DNA of 64,000 nt from Salmonirosea aquatica (GCF_009296315.1 NZ_WHLY01000002.1:5368501-5432500); one strand, 5' to 3'; positions 8,359 to 17,261 are shown, counted from the stretch's first letter. Notes: generated by a model not told the origin, from the letters alone. Made by a program: numbers and translations.

Positions 8359-9357
8359 ATGAAATTTTTTATCATGACTCCATCCAAAATTTTTATCGGT
8401 CTTTTGCTTCTGACATTGGCCATAGGCTGCAAGAGCGTACAAAAAACTACTTCTGCCGCTCAGAATGAATTCAAAGTGGTCGGCTACTACACCCCGGGTT
8501 CGGCTGAGCCGGAGAGCCTGCCGCTCAATTACCTGACGCACATCAACTACTCGTTTTCCATTCCGGCTCCCAGCGGCGATACGCTCATGCCGCTGCGCGA
8601 CGATAGCATCCTGAAACGGCTCGTGAAGCACGCCCACAGCGGAAACCGGGAAGTCTTTATCTCGATTGGCGGTTGGGGGATTGGCGATGGCGGTGGCGAC
8701 GACAGTCGCTTTCACCGCATGGCGGAGCGCGCCGAAGGACGGCATACATTCGTGCGAAGCGCGATGGCGTTGGTCCGGAAATATGATCTGGATGGCGTGG
8801 ATCTGGATTGGGAGTACCCCGACGAAGACAGTCCTTCCGCCGACCAATACGTGTTGCTGGTGCGCGAACTGGCCGATTCACTCCACGCCCTGAATAAAAA
8901 ACTCACCGCCGCCGTGGTAGCGAGTGGCAAGAAGGGCTATGGTACCAAAAAAGAAGCTCTAGATGCGATGGATTGGGTGAACCTGATGGCCTACGACGGC
9001 GACTATGGCGGAGATATCGTGAAAGCCCATTCTCCCTACGCCTACGCGGTGCAGAGCATCGACTATTGGGTAAAGGGACGCGGGTTAGCGCCGTCCAAAG
9101 CGATTATCGGCCTGCCCTTTTACTCCAAAAAGGGCTTCGGGCAGTTTGGCCCTACCTACAAGCAACTCATCGCCGACGGGGCCAGCGCCTACGACGATTA
9201 CTGGAAGGGTGCCTTCTACAACGGCATCAACACCATCGAAGCAAAGACCCGCCTGGCCAGACAACTCGGCCTGGGCGGTGTAATGATCTGGGAAATTGGC
9301 CTGGATACCTCGGATGATACTTCATTGCTGAAAGCCATCGACCGCGCGAAGCGGTAG
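8359..9357 (+). CDS. Glycoside hydrolase family 18 lipoprotein (chitinase-like)
   Basis: A 332-residue outer-surface or periplasmic lipoprotein. Start ATG 8359 (alternatives TTG/ATG at 8317 and 8374) gives a lipoprotein signal with lipobox LAIGC, Cys at residue 24. The TIM-barrel marks are INYSFSIP, FISIGGWG and the GH18 catalytic motif DGVDLDWEYP, with the acid Glu near residue 152, then VNLMAYDGDYG and a final GGVMIWEIGLD. These are consistent with retaining, substrate-assisted hydrolysis of beta-1,4-GlcNAc polymers, but small GH18 lipoproteins in this phylum may act on other glycans such as peptidoglycan or glycoproteins. No carbohydrate-binding module is present. A perfect hairpin lies downstream. 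Confidence 0.92.
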   Translation: MKFFIMTPSKIFIGLLLLTLAIGCKSVQKTTSAAQNEFKVVGYYTPGSAEPESLPLNYLTHINYSFSIPAPSGDTLMPLRDDSILKRLVKHAHSGNREVFISIGGWGIGDGGGDDSRFHRMAERAEGRHTFVRSAMALVRKYDLDGVDLDWEYPDEDSPSADQYVLLVRELADSLHALNKKLTAAVVASGKKGYGTKKEALDAMDWVNLMAYDGDYGGDIVKAHSPYAYAVQSIDYWVKGRGLAPSKAIIGLPFYSKKGFGQFGPTYKQLIADGASAYDDYWKGAFYNGINTIEAKTRLARQLGLGGVMIWEIGLDTSDDTSLLKAIDRAKR

Positions 9358-9410
9358 GGAGGACAGAAATTAATACTTCTGCTGCTACTTGATTGACTGG
9401 CTCCTGCGCA

Positions 9411-9451
9411 CAAACAATACAAAATGCGAAGTACGCATTTTGTATTGTTTG
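9411..9451. terminator. Perfect 18-bp inverted repeat after the GH18 gene
   Basis: Arms 9411-9428 and 9434-9451 are exactly complementary (CAAACAATACAAAATGCG and its reverse complement) around the 5-base loop AAGTA. It sits 53 bases past the GH18 stop and is followed by GGATTTTCCTTTTTC, a weak T-rich tail. Long perfect stem and AT-rich base are unusual for a simple terminator, so a processing hairpin or the border of the AT-rich insert that follows is also possible. Confidence 0.65.
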
Positions 9452-9575
9452 GATTTTCCTTTTTCTAGGATGAGTTTTATGAAAGTGCTGAATGCTAGTT
9501 GTTTATTGAGTTTATGATGTACGAAAGGTTCGTATATTTACGAGTTAGCAGCCATTTAAAACGCAGTTTCTCAAA

Positions 9576-10130
9576 ATGTTTGAACGAAATTGGACTCAGG
9601 AGATTGATACTATCACAGAAAAGTTTAGAAACTTTGGATGTTTAAGTGAAGAAGAATTCAATTTTAAAACAAAAAATGAAACATGGAGTATTGCTCAAAA
9701 TATTGCACATATCATTTTACTGAACAATTCTTATTTTGAAGGTTTTAAAGAAATCCTAGACGGCAAACACAAACTATTTGTAAATGAAGGGTTAGAAGAA
9801 TTGGCATTAAGTGCTTTACTTTCCTTACAACCTTATACAACTACTGATAGATTCAAACGAGCAAATACTTGGGATATTTGGCAACCAACTTCACTATACT
9901 TGAAAACGTATATTTTAGGGGAGTTTGAACGCTGTCAATTTAATTTTAAGAATTACATTGTATCGTTCAAAAACTTTCCTATTGACCGAACTTATATTAA
10001 ATATCCTGGTTCTGCTGATTTAATTTTTAAGCTGGATGACTGTATAAATTTTTTAATTGACCATGAAAACCGTCATTGGAATCAAGCTTATGAAATAGTT
10101 AAGCATTTTGAACAGAAAAACGGCCGCTAA
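9576..10130 (+). CDS. DinB-like damage-inducible superfamily protein, AT-rich
   Basis: A 184-residue protein of the DinB/YfiT four-helix-bundle superfamily, judged from the TWSIAQNIAHIILLNNSYFEGF stretch near residues 41-62 (His at the first metal-ligand position) and DDCINFLIDHENRHWNQAYEI near residues 152-172 (HxxxH spacing). Members are metal-dependent thiol transferases or of unknown function; no specific substrate can be named. The gene is strikingly AT-rich with A/T-ending codons, unlike its neighbours, and the flanks carry CGAGTTAGCAGCC before the start and CGCTAACAACGGGTTTAGC after the stop, which resemble split integron-type recombination sites. It may be a horizontally acquired one-gene cassette. 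Confidence 0.75.
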   Translation: MFERNWTQEIDTITEKFRNFGCLSEEEFNFKTKNETWSIAQNIAHIILLNNSYFEGFKEILDGKHKLFVNEGLEELALSALLSLQPYTTTDRFKRANTWDIWQPTSLYLKTYILGEFERCQFNFKNYIVSFKNFPIDRTYIKYPGSADLIFKLDDCINFLIDHENRHWNQAYEIVKHFEQKNGR

Positions 10131-10300
10131 CAACGGGTTTAGCAAAATACGGGCCGCTTCCCCATCCTTTAAAGATAGTATATATGTCCCTAATGAAAGT
10201 ATCGATAAAAGAAATCAGAATTCGTGGCAGTGAAGTGACGATGAGCAGGTGATCTGTCAAATTGAGCTACTATTTCCCTGAAAATGAACTCTACAGCTAG

Positions 10301-10657
10301 ATGAAAATTGAAGATCATACTTTAAATAGTATAAAAATTGCCGAGGTACTTTCGGAAGAAAGTATCATCAAAACGGCTGAGGACGGGCTGGATTTATTGG
10401 GGAACTTGTACTACCAGGGTTTCGACGGCATTATTCTGTACGAAAAGAATATAGTCCCTGAATTCTTTGATTTGAAAAACGGTATGGCGGGCGAAATCCT
10501 ACAAAAATTCTCCAACTATCGCGTTCGACTGGCGATTGTGGGTGATTTTACTGCTCATACCGGAAATAGCATTCGGGATTTTATGTATGAAAGCAACAAA
10601 GGTAGGCAGGTAGCTTTTGTGGGCTCCACCGACGAGGCTTTGCAGAAATTAGCCTGA
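10301..10657 (+). CDS. DUF4180 domain-containing protein
   Basis: A 118-residue soluble protein covering the whole DUF4180 family: EDGLDLLGNLYYQGFDGIILYEKNI, then FFDLKNGMAGEILQKFSNYRVRLAIVGDF and SIRDFMYESNKGRQVAFV are the conserved blocks. Family function is unknown; it often stands alone or near small regulators. It starts at ATG 10301, 170 bases after the DinB-like gene, and shares the AT-leaning composition of this segment. An imperfect hairpin follows. Confidence 0.85.
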   Translation: MKIEDHTLNSIKIAEVLSEESIIKTAEDGLDLLGNLYYQGFDGIILYEKNIVPEFFDLKNGMAGEILQKFSNYRVRLAIVGDFTAHTGNSIRDFMYESNKGRQVAFVGSTDEALQKLA

Positions 10658-10670
10658 ATATATTTTCCTG

Positions 10671-10696
10671 CTAAAAGGCACTTTGTGTGCTTTTAG
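10671..10696 (+). terminator. Imperfect hairpin downstream of the DUF4180 gene
   Basis: CTAAAAGGCAC-TTT-GTGTGCTTTTAG pairs with one bulge; 14 bases past the stop codon. The right arm itself provides a TTTT run, but no longer T tract follows, so a terminator is likely but not certain. Confidence 0.5.
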
Positions 10697-10770
10697 TAAA
10701 TCGGATTTTCAGAATAAACCTGGAAACCGGACAGCATTCATGTGTGCAAAGAACTAGCCTCTATTCGACC

Positions 10771-11190
10771 CTACCGCCGCCGCTTCGGCCCAATCGTCGC
10801 ATCGACCGAATATTTTCCACCGCCCATCACCAGCAGGGTCAGGTAGATAAGAATGTACAGCAGGAGCAATTCTTTTTTGCCAAAGGGATCATCGGCATGC
10901 GCCACAAAAGCCGCCACCGAACAGCTGATAATCAAGGGAATGACGGCCAGGCGGGTACCTAAGCCCAGGAGAATCAGTAGGGAGCAAATGGCCTCCGAAA
11001 AAATAACCAGAAAGAACGATAGGGTCGAGCCTAGGCCAATGGGATCGCCAAAACCGGTATTACCTTCCAGAAGCCGCATGAATTTGGGAATGCCGTGCGT
11101 CCACATCAAAACGGCTACGCCAATGCGCAGGAAAATCAGCCAGATGTGAACGAGATCGGGGTTATAGGAAATGGAAAAGAAACGCTTCAT
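10771..11190 (-). CDS. DoxX family membrane protein
   Basis: A 139-residue inner-membrane protein with four hydrophobic segments. The family pattern is visible: FLRIGVAVLMWTHGIPKF in the first helix, a GLGSTLSFFLVIFSEAICSLLILLG second/third pair with the conserved Glu, and LGTRLAVIPLIISCSVAAFVAH. DoxX proteins form part of oxidoreductase or thiosulfate-related membrane complexes, but most bacterial members have no proven role. It stands alone on the minus strand between plus-strand genes; start at ATG 11190. Confidence 0.88.
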   Translation of the reverse strand: MKRFFSISYNPDLVHIWLIFLRIGVAVLMWTHGIPKFMRLLEGNTGFGDPIGLGSTLSFFLVIFSEAICSLLILLGLGTRLAVIPLIISCSVAAFVAHADDPFGKKELLLLYILIYLTLLVMGGGKYSVDATIGPKRRR

Positions 11191-11566
11191 GAGTTGTGAC
11201 GGTTTAGGATCTGATCCTGAAATATAGAGCAGAAAATCATTTCCACCAAGGCGATTTTCGGCAGATTCCTTGATTGTGAATTACAAAATAGGATTAAATG
11301 TCTGAAAATCAGCGACAGAAAGAAGCGCCTCGGTTGTCCCTATTCTTTTCCCGCGAAACGAGGAATCGCCCGGTGCAGCGGTACCTGTCTGACATTGGTA
11401 GACATTTCTAAGGACCCTACCTGCCCCGGACACGACATGGTCGCCCGGTTGTTTCCACACCCCGGGTAAGTAGATTGGGGCGGGAATATTCCTCTCTACC
11501 TCAGGTACCGTTAAGCGGCATCCAGCAACCAACTGACCGGGTACCCTGATCACAACCCATCTTTGC
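11191..11566. other. Divergent intergenic region, no gene seen
   Basis: Lies between the divergent DoxX and GntP genes, so promoters for both should be here. No convincing coding frame, hairpin or operator was seen. It contains three GGTACC sites (near 11379, 11504 and 11540), showing that this word is not confined to coding DNA. Confidence 0.5.
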
Positions 11567-12994
11567 ATGAACTCCATCGTCATAGTGCTGATCGGCATCG
11601 CCGTGGTGCTGATTTGTATCATTGTTTTACGACTGCACGCGCTGCTATCGCTTCTGCTGGCGGCGCTGATCACGGGCATCCTGACCTCACAAGCTCAACT
11701 CTTCGACTACGCCATGCAGAGCAACATGGGCGAAGCGGCGGCGCGGTCGCTGTCTACCCAAACCATCGGAGCGCGTCTGTCGAATGCTTTTGGCACTACG
11801 GTGGGCAAAATCGGTCTGCTCATCCTGTTTGCTTCCCTGATCGGCACCGCCCTGATGAAAAGCGGCGGGGCCGAGCGCATCATCCGGAGTTTGATGAAGC
11901 TGGTGGGTCCAAAAAACGGCTCCTTCGCGTTTCTGTCGGGTAGTTTTGTGCTGGGAATTCCCGTTTTTTTCGACACCGTTTTTTATCTGATGATTCCGCT
12001 GGTCAAGTCGCTGAGCGTGCGTCATCCGGGGAGGTTCAGTCTTTACCTGATGTGCGCCATTGCGGGCGGCGTGATGTCGCATTCGCTGGTACCGCCCACG
12101 CCGGGACCCCTGTACGTAGCCAAGGCCCTGGGCGTAGATATCGGCATCATGATGATCGGCGGCCTGTCGGTCGGAATAATGACGGTCTTGTGTGGGTACC
12201 TGTACGCGGCCTGGGCCAATAAAAAATGGGCTTTACCCCTGCGGGATACACCCGACCTGACCCTGGAAGAACTGCAACACAATGCCGGCATCGAGGATCA
12301 GGATCTGCCGGGCCTTGGTGTGTCGCTTTTGCCCATTGTACTGCCCATCCTGCTCATTACCGCCCATACTTTTCTGAGCATGGGCAGCCGTCCGACAGAA
12401 AACATTGTACAAACCCCCTTGCTCGACCTCTTTCAGGTACTGGGCGATGCCAATATGGCCTTGTTTATTTCGGCAATGATAGCGCTGTATCTAATGGGAC
12501 ATCGGCTGAAAAATGCCGAGCTATTCCGTAAAAATGTGTCCGAATCGCTGATGAGTGCCGGGATGATCATCCTCATCACGAGCGCCGGGGGTACCTTTGG
12601 CCAAATGCTGCAGCAAACGGGCATCGGAATCAGGATCGGGCAACTGGCCCAGGGGTACCAAACGGCGATTTTACCCCTGGCGTTTCTGATTACGATGGTG
12701 GTACGGACCGCGCAGGGATCGGCGACGGTAGCGATGGTGACGGCCGTAGGGGTGATGAGTGGCTTCGGCAGCGCGCAGGGTTTTGGTTTCCACCCCGTGT
12801 ACCTGGCGATCGTGATTGGGTGCGGCTCCAAAATATTTCCCTGGATGAATGACAGCGCCTTCTGGATTATCTCTAAAATGGCGGGCATGAACGAACAAGA
12901 AACGATTCGCTTCTTTTCCTACTTACTCACCGTCATGGGGTTTGCGGGGCTTATCGCGTCTATGCTGTTAGCGTTTCTTTTTCCATTCGTATAG
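11567..12994 (+). CDS. GntP-family gluconate/sugar-acid:H+ symporter
   Basis: A 475-residue inner-membrane permease with about twelve hydrophobic segments. GntP family marks include LLILFASLIGTALMKSGGAERI, SGSFVLGIPVFFDTVFYLMIPLV (residues 123-146), MSHSLVPPTPGPLYVA and TAQGSATVAMVTA (residues 381-393). The family imports gluconate, related aldonates, and some hydroxy-acids with protons. It is followed after only a few bases by an altronate/galactarate dehydratase gene, so a hexarate or hexonate is the likely cargo. A second GntP family gene lies at 53641. Confidence 0.92.
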   Translation: MNSIVIVLIGIAVVLICIIVLRLHALLSLLLAALITGILTSQAQLFDYAMQSNMGEAAARSLSTQTIGARLSNAFGTTVGKIGLLILFASLIGTALMKSGGAERIIRSLMKLVGPKNGSFAFLSGSFVLGIPVFFDTVFYLMIPLVKSLSVRHPGRFSLYLMCAIAGGVMSHSLVPPTPGPLYVAKALGVDIGIMMIGGLSVGIMTVLCGYLYAAWANKKWALPLRDTPDLTLEELQHNAGIEDQDLPGLGVSLLPIVLPILLITAHTFLSMGSRPTENIVQTPLLDLFQVLGDANMALFISAMIALYLMGHRLKNAELFRKNVSESLMSAGMIILITSAGGTFGQMLQQTGIGIRIGQLAQGYQTAILPLAFLITMVVRTAQGSATVAMVTAVGVMSGFGSAQGFGFHPVYLAIVIGCGSKIFPWMNDSAFWIISKMAGMNEQETIRFFSYLLTVMGFAGLIASMLLAFLFPFV

Positions 12995-13003
12995 TCTTTG
13001 GGC

Positions 13004-14542
13004 ATGAAAACCAGTACCGAAAGTACTCTTATCAAAACCTCCCCCACCGATAACGTAGGCATCGTGACCAATCCATCGGGATTAGCCCGGGGTACCCTTG
13101 TGGGCGAGGATGTCGTGCTATTGCAGGATGTACCCATGGGCCATAAGGTGGCCCTGCACGATCTGCCGAAGGATAGCGAGGTACGGCGCTACGGCCAGGT
13201 GATTGGCTACACGAACTCGGATATTCCCAAAGGTACCTGGCTGAACGAAATGAATATCGTCATGCCACAGCCGCCCGATCTGGATGCTATTCTCTACGAA
13301 GAGCCTCCCGCACCCGTGCCTGATCCATTGACGGGCTATACCTTTCAGGGATACAGGAATGCAAATGGCAGCGTAGGTACCAAGAATGTTCTGGGCATCA
13401 CGATCAGTGTGCAGTGCGTCGCCGGTATGACGAACTACATCACCGATAAAATAAAAAAAGAACTGTTGCCCAGGTACCCCCAGGTGGACGACGTGGTGGC
13501 GTTCAACCACACCTACGGCTGTGGCATCGCCATCGACGCGCCGGCGGCCATGATCCCCATCAGGACCATCAAACACATTGCCCAGAATCCTAATTTTGGC
13601 GACGAGGTAATGATTATCGGCCTGGGATGCGAAAAACTGAGACCCGAACGCCTGCTACCTACCTCGGAAACCAATGACCGCCATTCTATTCTGTATTTGC
13701 AGGATGAAGCTTTTAACGGTTTTGAAGAAATGGTGGACGGGATTATGGAAGTAGCGGAAAAACACCTGAAAAAACTGAATGAACGTCGACGTGAAACCTG
13801 CCCCGCCTCAGAACTGGTGGTGGGCATGCAGTGCGGCGGCAGTGATGCTTTTTCAGGCCTGACGGGCAATCCGGCGGCTGGGTTTGCGGCGGATCTGATT
13901 GTCCGGGCCGGAGGTACGGTACTTTTTTCGGAGGTCACGGAGGTGCGGGATGCCATTCATCTGCTGGTACCCCGCGCCGCGAATGCCGAGGTAGCCCAGG
14001 CGCTGAAAGCCGAAATGGCCTGGTACGACGCCTACCTGACCCACGGACAGGTGGACCGCAGCGCCAACACCACTCCCGGCAACAAAAAGGGCGGACTGAG
14101 CAATATAGTGGAAAAAGCCCTCGGCTCCATCGCCAAATCGGGTACCAGTCCGATCGTGGGTGTGGTGGCACCGGGCGAAAAGGTACGTACCAAAGGCCTG
14201 AATTTTGCCGCCACTCCCGCCAGTGATTTCGTGTGTGGTACCCTGCAGTTGGCCGCGGGGATGAACCTGCACGTATTCATTACCGGCCGGGGTACCCCCT
14301 ACGGACTTTCGATGGTACCGGTTATTAAGGTAAGCTCCAACTCCAAGCTTAGTAATCGATGGTTTGACCTGATCGATCTCGACGCGGGGCCTATCGCCTT
14401 TGGCGCTAAAACCATCGAAGAAATGGGCTGGGAACTCTTCCATCTGATGCTGGAAGTAGCCAGCGGAACCAGAAAAGTGGCTACGGACCGCCTGGGCTTA
14501 TACAATGACCTGGCCCTGTTCAATCCGGGACCCTTAACCTGA
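13004..14542 (+). CDS. UxaA/GarD family altronate or galactarate dehydratase
   Basis: A 512-residue iron-dependent sugar-acid dehydratase. ATG 13004 is preferred to the in-frame TTG at 12998. An N-terminal SAF-type domain (about residues 10-90, with [25 protein letters not shown]) is followed by the large catalytic region with [71 protein letters not shown] and TKGLNF. The full single-chain form covers both the SAF and dehydratase parts. Such enzymes remove water from galactarate or altronate to give keto-deoxy acids. It starts 9 bases after the GntP stop, so transporter and enzyme form a two-gene sugar-acid operon. Galactarate versus altronate cannot be decided here. Confidence 0.9.
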   Translation: MKTSTESTLIKTSPTDNVGIVTNPSGLARGTLVGEDVVLLQDVPMGHKVALHDLPKDSEVRRYGQVIGYTNSDIPKGTWLNEMNIVMPQPPDLDAILYEEPPAPVPDPLTGYTFQGYRNANGSVGTKNVLGITISVQCVAGMTNYITDKIKKELLPRYPQVDDVVAFNHTYGCGIAIDAPAAMIPIRTIKHIAQNPNFGDEVMIIGLGCEKLRPERLLPTSETNDRHSILYLQDEAFNGFEEMVDGIMEVAEKHLKKLNERRRETCPASELVVGMQCGGSDAFSGLTGNPAAGFAADLIVRAGGTVLFSEVTEVRDAIHLLVPRAANAEVAQALKAEMAWYDAYLTHGQVDRSANTTPGNKKGGLSNIVEKALGSIAKSGTSPIVGVVAPGEKVRTKGLNFAATPASDFVCGTLQLAAGMNLHVFITGRGTPYGLSMVPVIKVSSNSKLSNRWFDLIDLDAGPIAFGAKTIEEMGWELFHLMLEVASGTRKVATDRLGLYNDLALFNPGPLT

Positions 14543-14659
14543 AAACCCAGGAATGAATCTGCCCGTTTTTACGGCCGTGGCACCAAATTTATATACACAA
14601 CAGAGTTCTGATAAAATTCACGGCTGTACAGATTCCACAGCATTCAACCATAGGAAACC

Positions 14660-14992
14660 ATGCGAATTGAACGAAACTATAAAGCAAGCCAGCAGGAGGC
14701 TATCCAGAAAATCGATTCATTTTTGGACGAGCTCATGAAGCGCGATTTTCCGGGAGGGGTAGTGGTGAAAGAACCTACCAAAAGTTGGTCGGGAAACACC
14801 ATGGACTTTTCTTTTAAATTGAAGAAAGGTCTGATCAGCACGAAGATAGCCGGTGATATTCAGGTGGAAAATGGAAAAATCATCATGAATTCCGATCTGC
14901 CCGGTCTGGTCAAAACCTTCGTATCCGAAGATAAGATTTCGGATGTGATCGGGCAGCAAATTGATTCTCTGTTTGGCACAAAAAACGGCTAA
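14660..14992 (+). CDS. Polyhydroxyalkanoic-acid-system family small protein
   Basis: A 110-residue soluble protein resembling the PHA_gran_rgn family: MRIERNYKASQQEAIQKIDSF, a central KSWSGNTMDFSFKLKKGLISTKIAGDIQV, and MNSDLPGLVKTFVSEDKI. Family members occur with or without polyhydroxyalkanoate genes and their biochemical role is not established; no PHA synthase or phasin is in this window. The stop codon lies inside the left arm of the terminator hairpin shared with the convergent gene. Confidence 0.72.
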   Translation: MRIERNYKASQQEAIQKIDSFLDELMKRDFPGGVVVKEPTKSWSGNTMDFSFKLKKGLISTKIAGDIQVENGKIIMNSDLPGLVKTFVSEDKISDVIGQQIDSLFGTKNG

Positions 14993-15015
14993 TTCCTTAA
15001 AACTAGCCGTTTTTT
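14980..15015. terminator. Bidirectional terminator between convergent genes
   Basis: AAAAAACGGCTA (14980-14991) and TAGCCGTTTTTT (15004-15015) are perfect 12-base arms around a 12-base loop, with A and T runs at the two ends so it can act in both directions. It overlaps the stop codon of the plus-strand gene and faces the stop of the minus-strand gene at 15051. Confidence 0.88.
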
Positions 15016-15050
15016 GTCGAATCTATGAGCGAATAGCCGTGGGATACTCC

Positions 15051-15692
15051 CTACATCTTAGGCAGGCGGCTCTTGGCGGCTTCAAGATCCTTCTGCTTAT
15101 TCTGCAGGTCGATGACCGAGCCCGCCAGGTCTTTCTTGTTGGTTTCCTGCTCGACCATCAGCTCCTCCAGCCGCTTCTGCAGGCGCTCGATCTCTTTCAC
15201 GATGCGCTCATTGTCGCGTGTCAGGGTTTTATGGTTTTTGTCTGCTTCGGCGTAGAACTCTTCCGCCTGACGTACCTCGTCGCGGGCCACGGCGTAGGAC
15301 GAAAAGTTTTTCAGGAAATCCTCGGTGGCCCGGTAGGTACTGTCCGTGAAGTTGGCGACGAAGCGATCGCCCACCTTTACCGCCAGAAAAACGTGACTGA
15401 TGTTTTTGGACGACGAAACCTGGCTCAGCATCTCAACGGGTTCCTTGGATATGGCCGGGACATTGGCCCGATCCACCGTAACCACGCCCCGGCGGCTGTA
15501 GGTTTTGCCAAAGGTTTTGAGGTAATCTTCCCAATAATTACCCAGGAATCGCTCCGGGATGTTGGAGTTGAGATTAAGGCCAAAGTAATCTTTACCGTTG
15601 AGGGATTCTTTACCGGGAAAAACACTTTGGGCGAAGATCGGGCTAGTTAGCAAACTGCTCAGCAGAAGGAGAAGGTAGATTGTTTTTTTCAT
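15051..15692 (-). CDS. Exported hypothetical protein with C-terminal coiled coil
   Basis: A 213-residue protein of unrecognised family. It begins with a Sec signal peptide (MKKTIYLLLLLSSLLTSPIFA, cut after FAQS), then a globular part of about 120 residues with KNISHVFLAVKVGDRFVANF, and from about residue 140 a charged heptad-rich region (DNERIVKEIERLQKRLEELM onward) that predicts a coiled coil to the end. Likely periplasmic. It shares a bidirectional terminator with the preceding plus-strand gene and lies 32 bases downstream of the methyltransferase gene on the same strand. Confidence 0.75.
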   Translation of the reverse strand: MKKTIYLLLLLSSLLTSPIFAQSVFPGKESLNGKDYFGLNLNSNIPERFLGNYWEDYLKTFGKTYSRRGVVTVDRANVPAISKEPVEMLSQVSSSKNISHVFLAVKVGDRFVANFTDSTYRATEDFLKNFSSYAVARDEVRQAEEFYAEADKNHKTLTRDNERIVKEIERLQKRLEELMVEQETNKKDLAGSVIDLQNKQKDLEAAKSRLPKM

Positions 15693-15724
15693 ACAAACCT
15701 GTTAAGAAAATATAGATGAGGTTT

Positions 15725-16936
15725 CTAAAGATACACTTTTCTGGTTACAATGACAACTTTGCGCGTATCGGACAGTTCAGCCGCAAACAAATAGACGTCG
15801 CCTCCCTCCTTGAGACGCCACTTTTTCCGTAGGTCATCGATTTTGCCGGGAAAATTTCGCAGCGTTAGGTTGGCTTTTCCTTGTGGCACGAAAGCCGCGA
15901 GTTCCCGGGCGTTGGGCTTGCAAACGGCCACTACTTCAAAACCCCGGCCCGGAAAGTCCGGAATCCAGCGGGTACTCGTGTATAAATGCGTATGCGGAGC
16001 CAGCTTGGTCAGCCCGTACTGGGTGGCGATGGTTTTGAAGGCGCCCGCTTTCAACAGGGCCGCGTGAGGTTCGTACAGGTAGGTCTCGGGCTCACCAAAC
16101 TGTGCGGTGACCGCGGCTTCCTGCCCGCGGGTAAAATCAAAAAGCGCCAGAGGGGTACCTTCAGCGTTCAACAGCCGTACCCGAATCGGAACCTCTTGGC
16201 CCCTAGGGTACCCTCTTTCCAAAGTATAAAGTACCTCCTTGCATTCTCCTTCCAGCCCGATGACGTGCACCTCACGCACCGATTGGAGTTGGGCGATAGC
16301 CAAATCGATATCCAGTAACGGGGCGGTTTTAATGAGGATGTTGGGCGAAGCGCGAAAAAGTACTGGCAGAACCTGCGTCAGGTCGGGCGTGCAGTCGGCT
16401 AGTTGGGCTACCTTCCGTTGGCGCTCATCGCGCCGGGCGGGGTCGGCGTAGATCCAGTCGGCCGTTTCCGGCTGCCGATCCAGGGTAGCGATGGCTTCCT
16501 CGCCGCGCACTTCGATCCGGTTACTCACGCCCAGCTGGGCAAAGTTGTACGCCGCTGCCTGGGCAACGGTTTCCAGCTGGTCGAAGTAGGTGGTTTGCTC
16601 GAAATGCGCACTCATGTAAAAACAGTCCACGCCCATGCCGCCCGTGATATCGATCAGCTTCCGGCCGGACACCAGGCTCGCTTTGAACCGGGCGGTAGCT
16701 TCCGAAGACCCCTGTTCGACGGATAGGGGCGGCGGAAACAGCAGCCGATCGTTGGCGTACCAGGAAGGTAGCTTGTGGCGGGCTTTCTGACGCGCAGTTA
16801 TTTGCCCGGCCAGTTTTCCCAAATCCAGATCGGCCGGGTTGTGCTTTTGCAGCAGCAGTTTCGGCACATCATCGTGGAGGTGTTCCCGGATAAAGGCCCG
16901 CTCGCCGTCGGTTAATTCAGGAATTGAAGCGTTCAT
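15725..16936 (-). CDS. THUMP-like domain class I SAM-dependent methyltransferase
   Basis: A 403-residue cytoplasmic protein. Residues about 90-200 form the Rossmann methyltransferase core: LIDITGGMGVDCFYMS (SAM motif I), YFDQLETVAQAAAYNF, and WIYADPARRDERQRKV, the DPPY-like motif IV. The C-terminal third matches the THUMP-like domain that follows such cores (ILIKTAPLLDIDLAIAQL, then PDFPGRGFEVVAVCKPNARELAAF, residues about 320-345). By analogy the substrate is likely RNA, but no target can be assigned. Start ATG 16936 is divergent from the symporter small-subunit gene with about 60 bases between. Confidence 0.85.
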   Translation of the reverse strand: MNASIPELTDGERAFIREHLHDDVPKLLLQKHNPADLDLGKLAGQITARQKARHKLPSWYANDRLLFPPPLSVEQGSSEATARFKASLVSGRKLIDITGGMGVDCFYMSAHFEQTTYFDQLETVAQAAAYNFAQLGVSNRIEVRGEEAIATLDRQPETADWIYADPARRDERQRKVAQLADCTPDLTQVLPVLFRASPNILIKTAPLLDIDLAIAQLQSVREVHVIGLEGECKEVLYTLERGYPRGQEVPIRVRLLNAEGTPLALFDFTRGQEAAVTAQFGEPETYLYEPHAALLKAGAFKTIATQYGLTKLAPHTHLYTSTRWIPDFPGRGFEVVAVCKPNARELAAFVPQGKANLTLRNFPGKIDDLRKKWRLKEGGDVYLFAAELSDTRKVVIVTRKVYL

Positions 16937-16995
16937 GGGGTAAAAGTACGGGTTTACGGTCTTTGGCTAGGAAAATCCATCATTTCATTCGCTTT

Positions 16996-17259
16996 ATGAA
17001 AAAATACGAGGGTACCTCCGCCCAGCGCTATTGGAAAGAAAACCTGAAATATCTGACCATCCTGCTTGCCATCTGGTTTCTGGTTTCGTACGGTGCGGGC
17101 ATTCTCTTTGCCGATGCGCTGAACAATTTCCGTCTGGGCGGCTTCAAGCTGGGGTTCTGGTTTGCGCAGCAGGGTTCCATTTACGTATTCGTCATCCTGA
17201 TCTTCGTCTACATCCGTCTGATGAATAAGCTGGATAAAAAGTACGGCTATGATGAATGA
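16996..17259 (+). CDS. DUF4212 small subunit of a sodium:solute symporter
   Basis: An 87-residue membrane protein with two hydrophobic segments (about residues 17-37 and 50-72) of the DUF4212 family, which accompanies VC_2705-type sodium:solute symporters. ATG 16996 is chosen since the family starts just before YWKENLKYLTILLAIWFLVSYG; upstream in-frame codons from 16924 overlap the divergent gene and look non-coding. It precedes the large symporter subunit by about 150 bases and very likely forms one transporter with it. Confidence 0.9.
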   Translation: MKKYEGTSAQRYWKENLKYLTILLAIWFLVSYGAGILFADALNNFRLGGFKLGFWFAQQGSIYVFVILIFVYIRLMNKLDKKYGYDE

Positions 17260-17261
17260 GT

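Noticed and set aside
10187-10300. Short frames before the DUF4180 gene (for example a 19-codon ATG frame near 10194)
   Set aside because: Too short and without conserved features; they end well before the real start.
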